The notes beneath the pieces are model-generated. The model ran no database searches. It was not told where the DNA came from and saw only the letters and a program-made list of their open reading frames with translations. The position numbers were made by a program, and so were the translations under genes. From NCBI GenBank assembly GCA_942486035.1, contig CALNXK010000032.1, positions 252,501 through 316,500 of the forward strand: DNA of 64,000 nucleotides, written 5' to 3'. Shown one piece after another: positions 54,200-64,000 of this stretch (position 1 is its first letter; every line of letters starts with the position of its first letter). Source of the DNA: Porites lobata. Lineage: Eukaryota > Cnidaria > Anthozoa > Scleractinia > Poritidae.

Positions 54200-57110
54200 G
54201 TGAAGATGATTCATCGATCGAAATAACACGCAAAATTGACACGAACATCAAATGAAAAATCTCGCTTTCTCTAACTTTTCAAATATTTCCTTCGTCATCT
54301 AATGCACAAGTCTTCTACTATTTCCTCTTCGTTGTTGTGTTACTAAAAGGGGAGCAAAGACTGCTAGAAAAACGAAAACAACCGATTTCCACGCCAATTC
54401 AAATCCGCTTCGGAAGATATTTCTAACTCGCCATGCTATGACGTCAAGCTGTTTCACGCATTTCCAAAAGTGGAAAAGCTCTGGACTGTAAAATAGTTCA
54501 ACTGTCGCTTTGCGCTTCACAAGTTTGCGCTTAGCACGTATTTGCTTTTTACATGCACAAGCGATAGTTAAATGAACCCAATACTGTAGCAAACACTCAG
54601 CGAGTGGACCATGTCTATCATGGGGTACTCTTCCGTTTCACGTTGGAAACTTATCACAATGAAAACGCAGTTACATTACGCCAATGATATTCATGCGTTC
54701 GACCACCAAATTCACATGCAATTATTCCTTCAGATCCATAGCCTTTCTCGGTGTCAAGGTCGGAGAAGAGAAAATGGCGTCTTTTAAAATCAGACGTGTC
54801 TCTCAGTCTAGGGACACAGTTCGCCAGAAGAAGTCGATTGCCATTTTACCATTTTATACTTATTTGTCAAGTTGCTATCTAAGTCGTGCATGCAAATTTA
54901 AGAAATGCGTAGTATATTTTTTATGAAAATTTACTGCCTGACTCGTGAATCAAAAAATAAAATACTGAGCAAGCGGGAAACGATCTTTCTATTCGTGCGA
55001 CACTGTATGTTTGAGTGATACCTGATGTGGAGGTCACAGTTTCGGTATTTAAACGACATCGATATTGAATGTGTGCAAATGAATTTTAATTGCTGTGCGC
55101 ATAATCAAAACCAACTGTCACGGGTCCGAATGAATGATTGTTTGCGGTCTAAAGGACAGTTTTCAAAAATCGTTTTAAAAATCTCGCAGGGAGAGAAACA
55201 GGTAGAGATGGCCCTAAGAAGTGCAAGAGAACAAAAATTTTACGAGGCCTTTACTGAAAACAAATTTATGCGATCAGACACGAACAAAAGACACGGTAAT
55301 TGAAATCTAAGTAATAAGTAATAAAGGACATGCACGTCTGCACGAGAAAGCTTGTTGCAGTTTTTTTCATATCCAGATAAACACCTAGTTAAAAATTGAT
55401 CTTTTTTATGCTTTTTTTTTTGCTTCCCTGACTACTTCTAAGATAGAGGGTTATTGGTTTTAAGGATACATATTTCATAAGCCTGATGTTTGAAATACAG
55501 TCATGCATCAGGGATAAGCATATTTTAGTTCCTGAAAGATCCGCACCGGGAAAAAGTTAACGACAATCGTTTCAGTCTCAGTTTATGAACAATGACAGAA
55601 TCACTTCGGGTGTTCTGTGTTTGTTTTTAGAAGTTTTATTCCGACATTCATGCAGCGTTTTTCTCCTTAAAGTCCTTAAACGTGAATTATCGCAACCCGC
55701 TTGTAGTATTATGCAATTTCCTGCACCAATGAATCCGAAAGCTTTCGTTGTAGTGTCTCGCAACACAACGAAAGATTTTGTCTCCAATTCCATAGCAGGG
55801 TGTAATACCACGTAATGTTAATGTATCTGATAGATAATAAAATCTGTTGTAATAAAATTTGCTGTACATTTCATTTTCAACCTTACCTATACCGGCAGAA
55901 AACAAATTCAGGTGCAATATCACTTTGCCTAACATGAAATTCCAAGTTGAATAATTTCCACGCTAATCCAGTACTTACTTACTATATGCAGCTTCAGCTT
56001 AGAGTCGAATTTCTCTTAGTTCAAGTTAGAGGCCATATCTCACTTCTCATTCCCTCTACGCCTTACATATTCCTAATGTTAAACTTATATGGTAGCACTA
56101 ATACGCAATTAAAATAAAGTTACTTTACATGAAATAAATAATATTTTTTAAAAAAGGTTAATACAGGTTCTAAGCTAAGGATATCAAATAAAACTCAACT
56201 TACTGTCTACCAAAACTGAGGACCCTCACGCTTTAAAGCCAGGACACTAATTGGCCGGAGAAAACTGGGAGGCTGACCAAGTATTCACTGTCGAAAAAGA
56301 TTAAGCGTTTTGTATTGTAATTGGCTCTCACGCCAGTGTAGTAGTTGGAAAATTTCTGCACTTAATATAAAGGGATTGGTAGAGTGTCTTAGGGTGACTC
56401 ATCCCCCTCCCCTTGACTAAACTAATATGCAGTAGCAGTCACCCTGGTTACTAGGGTTTTGACTGTTCGTGACTGAAATGCTACTCCCCTGTCATTTAAA
56501 TTTCGAAACAAATACTTGACATTTCGTTTCCAAGTTTCCAGTAAGCCGAGCTTGAGAGTGGGAGGGGGGCTCAGTGACGGATCCAGGGGGAGGGACTGGA
56601 CCCCCCTATCAGACCTGTAGTTAATTCTCACTACTTGTTTGACACTGAACTTCACGCAACGACAGTATTCAACTGTTTGATTTTAGTTGTTGAAAAGCGC
56701 GTAACAATTCACATTTCAGTAATAGTCAAGAGTGCATCCTCTGTGTAGAACTCATATACACGGTAAGGGGCTAAGGAAACTGATATTAATGCCTAACGCG
56801 TATAACTGCGAGTGGGGATTGGGGATACCGTAGTATGGGGGATAAAGTAGTTTGCCGCAAACAACGTCTCAAAGAAGATTGGATCCCCCCCCCTCCTCGT
56901 TCAGTAAAAACATTTCTGGGTCCACTACTAGGGCTCCTCTCATATCTCATATCTTTTACGTCTTTTTCAGGGCATTAAAAAGCCCTGAAAGGTGGGGGTG
57001 AGTAAAGGCGTAGTATAACGAATGAAGATAATTTATATGCTGTCAATAGTGTGCTCTCCTAGTGTAAAATGTTAATCAATATTGTGCGTTTAAACCATAC
57101 TTCAATAACG
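54200..57110. other. No gene recognised
   Basis: The ORF at 55025-55303 (MALRSAREQKFYEAF in its second half) ends near a weak donor, but I cannot place it in a gene. GACGGATCCAGGGGGAGGG at 56575 and GGATCCCCCCCC at 56881 look like parts of a common repeat. Otherwise nothing. Confidence 0.35.
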
Positions 57111-57113
57111 TTA

Positions 57114-57317
57114 TTATTCTGTTATATCTTTATAAGGTTTTGTTATGGGTAGGCTCTTTTTGCCTAGGGCTATAAAGGATTTCGTCGCGTAAATGGATGA
57201 TTTATTAACCTTCAGCCAAAGTGAATGATTATTAAGCTTACAACCGAGCTGTCTGTGAGGCTTGTTCGGGTCAATACTATCAAGATGATTTAGTATTGTC
57301 ATAAACAATGCAATCAA
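57114..57317 (-). pseudogene. LINE reverse-transcriptase fragment
   Basis: Minus strand contains LNNHSLWLKVNKSSIYATKS and FIALGKKSLPI, matching the region after the catalytic box in non-LTR reverse transcriptases (WLKxNKLSINxxKT/S-x-F-x-x-F). Only about 65 residues remain. Confidence 0.5.
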
Positions 57318-57494
57318 ACAAACTCAAAACAAGTTGGTGGTTCAATTTTACCTAAAAAATGTAAAACAATCAGCATGTATGATGAGTATTCGATATACTG
57401 CATAAATATGGCCACAAAAATGTGCTTTGCATTTGTGCTGTGGAACCTCAGATGGCTCTATAGGGAAATATCTCCCAAGTTTAAACGATACAAT

Positions 57495-57781
57495 GGCTAC
57501 ATCGCCTCTAACAAAGACATTGACAGATGCCCATCATAGCTGTATTACCATGATGATAAAAATTAGCTTTCGTCATTGTTATATTGACACGGGAGTTAGC
57601 ATGGCAAGGTCACCACCGAGCTGGTGACTTCCCTAGCCGCCTCGACTACGCTGGGTACATCGCCGCTTACAAACATTGAGAGATGGCTATCACAGCTGTG
57701 TTACAAAAAGATAAAAATTAGTTTTCGCCATTGTTATATTGACACGGGAGTTGGCATGGCAACGTAACCACCGAGCTGGTG
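57495..57781. repeat. Diverged tandem duplication, about 130-bp unit
   Basis: 57495-57626 and 57654-57781 are direct copies, sharing GTTATATTGACACGGGAGTT, ACCACCGAGCTGGTG and TACATCGCC. The upstream ORF 57427-57627 just reads the first copy. Confidence 0.8.
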
Positions 57782-57789
57782 TCTTCAAC

Positions 57790-60040
57790 TATGTTCAGTT
57801 ATTGAGCACTGTGATATTGGCGTATATCTAGAGAAAACGAAGTGCGTTGAAATGCAAATTTAACCTATAGTAATTTCATTCAAGTTGAAAACGTATGCGA
57901 AAAGTCCTTTATGAGATGGCTTTAACCGATTGCAAGAAAGAAGGATTTAATTAGCAAAATTTCTTGTATGCATCGAGACACTCTTATAATTTCTTCTCGC
58001 GTCAATAATGTGGTCTAATCCTACTAATACGACTGTAACTGGAAAACCACTCGTTCAAATTTATTTTTCAAAAAACTCGACAAAAATCATAGTTTTATGT
58101 AGCCTTTAAGTGTCAAGGTCGTTGAAGACATATTAGTTTTCCTGGTAACCTTAACGAATATTTTCCCGTAACCATTTCCTGAGCCGGCTGTTCAAACATA
58201 ACGATATAAACTTCGTATGACAATACCGGTGCTCTTCAAAAAAACGTAGCAACTGTTACAGATTAGGAGAATCACGCTGTCAACAACAATAGTTCCAGGT
58301 TTTACCCATAACCTTAGTACTATCGCTGTCAAGAACTGTTTTTTCCCCTAAAAAATTTGTTATAAAGAACTTATACTTTATACTTTTTTGGTTTCATTCT
58401 AGTTGAAAACATTCATTCTAGTTGAAAACGTTCTTGTGGTCGAAAACTTAGCAGTTCAATTTGATCATTTTGTTTTTCAACTAAAAACAAACTGATGACT
58501 TTTTCCACAGTCTACTGGTCTAAAAAAGATTGTGTCGCAAACGGATTTCGTGCATGGTTAGGTGTCACGAAATCCCATGCAATCAGTCAAACGCAAAGTA
58601 ATTTTACGGTTGCTTTGTTCCGTTGGCAATGTATGCAAATAGATTAGTAGGTTCATTGCACGATACTTAAACAGGAAAATTTATCAAGACCTCGGCGAAG
58701 TTGGTCAAAAGATGCGTATGTTTTAAAACACGAGTTAGCCAAATTTCAAAGAAGCTCGTCGAGCCTTTTCTATAAGATTCAGTTAAGGTAACACAGAATG
58801 ATTCTTTAAATCCATAGAAAGTTAAATGCAAATTCGTGGATTAGTTTAATCCTTCGCAAGTCGGCTTTTTTGGAACCGGGCCCTGAGCTGCATTGTAGGT
58901 TTGAATTACTCCCTTTGCGGCCTTGACTTTCGAAAAACCCTTAGGTTCGCATGAACTTTAACTTGCAATTGTCATGCCAAGACCGTGTTTCTGCTTGAAT
59001 TACATTGACGGTAAACAAAAAATATTAGGAATATTGATGTACCACACGAGTCCCTCTGAGTTTTTACATGCACTGAACGTTTAACTGAGTGGCACTAGTT
59101 CCTTAACAATAAATATCGTTTTCACGCGGACAACTGTAAACGCAGCAATTTGTTTGCGTTTGCAATAATTGCAAACCTAACACTAAGACTCGCGTGGACA
59201 TATGATAATATCTGTAACAACGGCCAAGTTCTTATTCAGAGATCACGAAGAACAGATATAAGGAGTCCGTCGGCTGTTCATTTTATATCGTTACTCGGTT
59301 GCTAAAAACATCGTAAGCTTCTGGGAATATTGTTGTTTCTCCAATCACGTACAAAAAATGGCTTTTATAAAAAAGTTTTTCATTTGGGAGGCGTCTTTCA
59401 TAAATGGTAATAGTGTGTTTGTCTGTGCTTTACATCACCAAACGTATCAGGTTGAGACACAGCTTTCTTCAAGAAATGGTACTGAGTGCCGTTTCCATCC
59501 ATTTTTTTTTTCATAACAATTTACAGCTTTTTTGTTTGTTCGTTTTTAAAAGCTCTTACAGAGAGAAGAAAGGGAAACAAGGCAGATAAGGGAGTCATTA
59601 TGATGATTAGGATTATTTCTGTCCTAGCTCAAGTTTTAAAGTTCTTCTCCTCTGATTGCGGAGATACAGCCGCCAGTATGTGGAATAACAAATACAGCAG
59701 CAGATAATTTACCTTCTTAGGCTCAATTCGTGGTAGAGGGTCCAAGATACTCAGTAATGACGATGTGATCGGTAAGAGAAGATATTCTTTCCTATGAAAC
59801 CATGACAATGAAAAAGTTCTGTTTTACTATTTGGCTTTATACAAATTTTAAAATATATATATCTGTTTTAGCGGTTTCTGACAATACTGTCACCTTTGTT
59901 CAACTCTTTAAACATGTGCAGAGAGAAGTTAATAGGTCCTGGTAGCGTTTATTAACACTTTTACACATGAAATACAAACTTTTATCAGGTATATTTGAGC
60001 ATTACCGACTTTTCTATTATTTTTTACCCTTGACATAAGT
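57790..60040. other. No feature recognised
   Basis: Short direct repeat CATTCTAGTTGAAAAC near 58395-58430. ORFs at 59404-59589 and 59486-59707 lack support. Confidence 0.4.
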
Positions 60041-60042
60041 CT

Positions 60043-60975
60043 CATTTACACGACATTCATTTTGGGTCCGGCACTCCTAAAAACGGGCACGCTGGCCGTT
60101 ACTTTTGGCACTGCCCGCCTAATTTTTTACCATGTAAAAGCAAATTTTTTGGCAAGCGGTCCGAAAAACTCAGGCGGGCCAGGACCACCTCCAGTGGCCG
60201 GCGTGCCGAAAAGAGATTTTGCGGGCCTTTCGGTCTCCGATAGGAAATCAGTTACGCCGTTCTTCTCGTTATAGCTTTACAAACGTCCTTGATACAAGTA
60301 CACACAAACGAAGTAGACACCCCAAATAAGTTTGCAATAGTTCTATATTTGGATGTGGAAGTTAAGTTATCGCTAGTCGACGATTTGGAATAACGGCCTT
60401 TCGCACCGGTGTATCCTGACGAGCAATATTTAATGGAAAACTCCTGTAGAATATATTCACAAGTTCCACCATTTTCTCTGAAGTTTTATTACCATAAGTA
60501 AATCTTGCTTCAACCATGTCAAACCATGAAAAAGAGCGAGGATGTGCCCAAAACTCGGTCAGTGGCGGAAGATTTAAGCAGCTGAAAATAGCCTGCAAAA
60601 GGCTGTATTGTAGGCGTTCAAGTTTTGGCTTAAAAAATTGTTTAGATGCATGACGACCTTGTTTCGTTTCCTTCGTTTCGTTTTCTTTTTCGTGCGCTTA
60701 AAACCCATAAAATTGCTTTTTGTACTTGTGTATCCGCCATTTTTTACTTCTTCGACCTCAATATTTTGTACAACCCGCGAAAAATTATGTTGACCCTTTG
60801 CTGATCGCTAAGTGCGGGTGACTTTTGGCGGGAATTTTATCTCAACGCCTAGGTCAGGGATGCCTGTCCGAAATCAACATTGAAACAAATCGAACTTATG
60901 TTTGTCCTGTAAATGACGCAGGCCGTGCCCTAGATTTACGGCCTGCGAGCCAAAATTTAGGAGTTCCGTGTAAAT
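60043..60975. mobile_element. Deleted Harbinger-type element
   Basis: Loosely inverted ends (ATTTACACG near 60044 and CGTGTAAAT at 60967) enclose the transposase remnant at 60255-60600. The target duplication is unclear, so the borders are approximate. Confidence 0.5.
60255..60600 (-). pseudogene. Harbinger transposase N-terminal remnant
   Basis: Minus strand: TEFWAHPRSFSWFDMVEARF, then IARQDTPVRKAVIPNRRLAI, and after a one-base shift STSKYRTIANLFGVSTSFVC followed by IKDVCKAI. This is the segment just before the nuclease core in Harbinger/HARBI1-type transposases: FWVHPR-W, then IARQ-T-R-AV-xxRRLAIT, then the helix-turn-helix YRTIANLFGVS. The DDE core is missing. Confidence 0.78.
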
Positions 60976-60989
60976 AGGAATATAGTCTC

Positions 60990-62100
60990 TTTCCCAAAGC
61001 CTTTGCATTATCGCTCGAGGTGGTGTCTTAACATATCAATAATAAAACCCATAAAATTAAAATAAAATTTTACACCATAAAACAATGACGCCATTCCATG
61101 TCATTCACTTTTACGGTCGCGGTCATGAACCTAAATTTCCCTTCTCTAGCTGTACTCTCAATGATCCTATTCTTGTCGGAATAAGGAAAAACACTTTCAA
61201 TAAAACTTTACAGGTAAGCCACAACGCTCTTAAAACACAGCAGAAAATACGGCATGGGCCATGAAGGGCAGTTTTTCATATACCGCACTTTTTTCACTTA
61301 TTTGAAAACCGAAATTTTCCATTATAGGATTATTAAAGAGTATTGAGCATTGAGAATATATTTATAAAACTACAATAAAAAGCAGCTTATTGAGGGTGTA
61401 GCTCTACAGGAAAATTCGAGTTCATGACAACGTAAAAGGTTTTGTGGAATGTTGTTTTTTTTTATATAAAATTTATGAGTTATAATACTGTGAACTTAGG
61501 ATATGCCACTAATCGAAGTGATAGATAATCCTGACCAGTTATTCCCATTTATCCAGTGTCTTAGCTTTCTCTCGGAAGCCTCTCAGAAACAAAGGAACTG
61601 TGACGTAGATTGAGGAACTAAAATTAAGAAACATGTGACTTCAGGTACAAGTGAACAAGTGTGGAGTTCTGAAGCAGCTGTTAAAAGGTAAAGCATGCCA
61701 GTAAGATGCGTTGAAATTATATGCAACAGCACTGTTAACATTGGTGACCCCAAGAAAGGGATAAGCACGCACGCAATTCCAATTTTCACTTTTTGAATTC
61801 CTTTGTCATTACGTCACATATTAGCCTGTCAATTTCGTGATCAGCGGAATTGAGTGTGCCAAAGAAAATTAGACATCAAAAAAATTCTGGAAAAATCTCA
61901 TTTTGTTTAAAACGCAATTTTTTTCGAAGAAGTTCTTGTAGTACGTAATTTGTTCTTTCAGTCAACATAATAAAAATTGTTTGAATCATGAGCACTTTAG
62001 ACTAACCGTGTGGGTTTTTAATCCTTTGACGACTGTTGTGGTCGTTTTCTTTCCTAATGGAACGATGCATATTTTTTTTCCTGGACCCATTTAGCTTTCA
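60990..62100. other. No feature recognised
   Basis: AT-rich, no supported exon or inverted ends. Confidence 0.4.
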
Positions 62101-62104
62101 GTAA

Positions 62105-62459
62105 AGGTGGCCCGAGCCTATTTATATACGCGTTAGTTAATATGTTTTTGAATCGCGTTTTTCGGCAGGAATGGTTTAACCGATTTCCATGATTTTTAGT
62201 ATCCTTAATACAGAATGGTCGAACTGTAAGAAAGTGTTATTTATTTTCTTGTAGGTATAAAAACGTGTGAGATATCGGCATATGTTTAAAACCGCATTTT
62301 TACAAAAAATGTCAATGATTTCGAAACCCCAAGTTCTACCATTCTTTATTCACCTTTATATTAAGGATGTCAAAAATCATAGAAATTGGTTAAATCATTT
62401 CTGCCGAAAAACGCAATTCAAAAACATAACCAACGCGGTTAAATAGGTTCGGGCCACCT
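62105..62459. mobile_element. MITE with TAA duplication (Harbinger-like)
   Basis: Ends AGGTGGCCCGA, followed inward by GTTTTTGAAT-GCGTTTTTCGG, in inverted copies over about 110 bp with mismatches. TAA flanks both ends (62102-62104, 62460-62462). 355 bp, non-coding. Confidence 0.75.
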
Positions 62460-62469
62460 TAAAGCTAAC

Positions 62470-62908
62470 AAGGGTCTAACAAAGTGGTAACTAAGAAACA
62501 AAGTCAGCAAAGATCGATCTTTCCACCAATACCTCGTTTTGGACATTCTGACCAATCCCACTCAAAACACACAAAAACACTCTACACTCCCTCACAAAAA
62601 CAAATTAACATGTTGGGGAAAAATTCACTGCCAATTTTGCTGTTTACCTACTACAGTTTGAAGATTAAATTTGTCCCTTTCCAAAAAGGTTAGCCAGCCA
62701 CAATTCCATGCAAAAGAAGGACGATAAAGAGGGAAACAAAACTGCACGTTAGAGGGAAAGGCAAAGGAAAAAAAAAGAGAGCGAGCAAAACAATAAAAAT
62801 AGATTCACAAAAAAAACATTTTATATAAGCCAAATTTTGGCTTATGCGCGTGCGCGAAAATCAAACCAACTACAGGACAGACAAGGCACCCGAACGACTT
62901 TGTAAACG
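62470..62908. other. 3' flank of the minus-strand gene ending at 62909
   Basis: ORF 62484-62693 has no support. No AATAAA for the minus strand is obvious; nothing else noticed. Confidence 0.3.
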
Positions 62909-63040
62909 CTAAAAGCTATGCAAGAGAGAAACCTCTGCACGCAGGGTATACTGGCCATTAACGTTGGCGATAACGGCTGTGTAAGCTCCGGCCTGTTGGA
63001 ACCCGCCCCAGAATTGTTTGAACAACCGCTCAGGTAGCTT
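62909..63040 (-). CDS. Terminal exon of an unidentified gene
   Basis: On the minus strand a strong acceptor, TTTGTTTTTTTCTCCTAG, is followed by 43 codons and a TAG stop. They read KLPERLFKQFWGGFQQAGAY, then TAVIANVNGQYTLRAEVSLL and HSF. Codon composition is GC-richer than the surroundings and the alternating hydrophobic pattern (YTAVIANVNGQYTLRAEVSL) suggests beta strands at the end of a globular domain. I do not recognise the family. Upstream exons should lie at higher coordinates, perhaps beyond the window. An ORF in another frame (62842-63057) is a shadow. Confidence 0.5.
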   Translation of the reverse strand, partial: KLPERLFKQFWGGFQQAGAYTAVIANVNGQYTLRAEVSLLHSF

Positions 63041-63265
63041 CTAGGAGAAAAAAACAAATAATACGTTTTGCTTCACCGAGCGTTGTTGTGGACTTCACTT
63101 GAAGTGGATAGTAAGTAAGGAGGTCGAAGTGAGTAAAGACTTTATTTAAAGTGGGTAGTACTTAAAATAATAGCCATAGGCAGTAATGAACTTGTGGCCC
63201 TCAGGATCTGTATAATTCTCCATATCATATGAAGTCTAATTCATCTACAGCTTTTTCGAGAAAGG

Positions 63266-63622
63266 TTGGCGAAAAAAGTGCACGCGACAATCCCGAAAGG
63301 CATTGTGGGTGGTTTTAAGTTCACTGTTCTTCAGAGAAATTTGAAAGAATTGGCACGAAAGACCATGCAAATGTGTTTGCGAGTGCTAAAGGAAAGCAAC
63401 AAAAGTAGGTTCGACAGCTACAGTCGTCAGGAACAGTGTATTATTGATCATATCCCATATTACCTTTCGGGATTGTCGCGTGTACATTTTTCCGACAACC
63501 TTTTTCGAAATAGCTGTATATACACCAGCTATAGCTATCGCCAAGTGCCAACGAGCAAAGATTTTACCTATACGCGCACGTTGTTGAATTTGTTTAGAAA
63601 TGTCATGAAATACAGTAATTGA
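63266..63622 (+). CDS. Unassigned ORF, up to 118 residues
   Basis: Open from about 63266; the first in-frame ATG is at 63365. Contains RFDSYSRQEQCIIDHIPYYL and a tyrosine-rich NSCIYTSYSYRQVPTSKDF. I do not recognise it. The composition is more protein-like than most chance ORFs here and the direction agrees with the coding stretch that follows at 63674. Hypothetical. Confidence 0.3.
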   Translation: MAKKVHATIPKGIVGGFKFTVLQRNLKELARKTMQMCLRVLKESNKSRFDSYSRQEQCIIDHIPYYLSGLSRVHFSDNLFRNSCIYTSYSYRQVPTSKDFTYTRTLLNLFRNVMKYSN

Positions 63623-63673
63623 TGAAAAATAGATTGAGCTTAATTCGATTACATTGAAATTAGTGCAAACTTA

Positions 63674-64000
63674 ATGCAAGGGGCCACATACACCAACCCA
63701 CGGCCTGGCCAGTACCTCATGTATGCGCACAGCCATATCAAGCGGGAAGTGGCAGCCACATACAGCTGTTTCTCCCTCATTGGGGCCTACCAGCGTGGCA
63801 AAGCCGTTGGGTTGATGAGCGGAGAACACCCGCGTCTCAAAAACCCCTTACCGCCGAGGTGAGGGCAAAGCAGTCTATCAAGCGCCACCTTCACACAACA
63901 CACGTGTTGGATGAGAACCGCACAGTAATTCTACCACGACATGTGCGTTACAACACTGAAACTCATTCAATATCAGGTCACGTCGGTCTCGATATTAGAC
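63674..64000 (+). pseudogene. GC-richer coding stretch with one frameshift, runs off window
   Basis: Reads ATYTNPRPGQYLMYAHSHIK, REVAATYSCFSLIGAYQRGK and GLMSGEHPRLK. Then, after a one-base shift in the A run at 63839-63843, PLTAEVRAKQSIKRHLHTTH, VLDENRTVILPRHVRYNTET and SGHVGLDIR to the window end. Both halves look like real protein and differ in composition from the neighbourhood. No family recognised; a transposon, a virus-derived insertion or a host exon are all possible. The frameshift suggests decay, unless it hides an intron or a sequencing slip. Confidence 0.42.

Overview
This window is eukaryotic: AT-rich, gene-sparse, with spliced exons, microsatellites and a dense mixture of DNA transposons, miniature inverted-repeat elements and decayed non-LTR retrotransposons. 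The gene content (LamG and Calx-beta surface protein, secreted DNA/RNA endonuclease, intronless bacterial-style methyltransferase) and the repeat families fit an anthozoan cnidarian, most likely a stony coral. That assignment is an inference from protein families and repeat style; no species marker is present.

Layout. 1-5193: repeats only. 5194-15596 (+): the 3' part of a multi-exon gene encoding a LamG-like domain, one Calx-beta domain split over two exons, a short linker and a hydrophobic C-terminus; splice sites and codon phases agree across five exons. Its introns hold a LINE fragment, an 1.9-kb foldback element with 849-bp arms, a Harbinger-like element and further MITEs. 15600-24300: mostly nothing genic, with tRNA-like repeats, a LINE fragment, a MITE and a minisatellite. 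24335-27330: a decayed duplicate of the first exon and 5' flank of the endonuclease gene, hit by a LINE, a MITE and a palindrome-bearing retroposon. 28591-31178 (-): a coding exon interrupted by a 2.2-kb Mutator-like element (28684-30929) that carries a SWIM-type zinc-finger ORF. 35286-36407 (-): intact secreted endonuclease gene. 39845-40575: LINE. 41590-42155: Gypsy-type gag remnant. 42507-44305: cluster of palindromes and transposon-derived exons. 46801-47640 (-): intact class I methyltransferase gene. 48250-51290: a minus-strand LINE split by a plus-strand LINE. 52434-62459: more MITEs and remnants of Harbinger-type proteins. 62909-64000: the last exon of an unknown minus-strand gene and a GC-richer unassigned plus-strand coding stretch running off the window.

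There is no operon-like logic here. The four host genes are independent. The strongest biology is the record of transposition: four elements with clean 9-bp target duplications (Mutator-like hallmark), one of them breaking a coding exon; several elements with TTA/TAA or TA duplications; and a segmental duplication that produced a secreted nuclease gene and its dead copy. All calls are from reading the sequence; no database search was possible.
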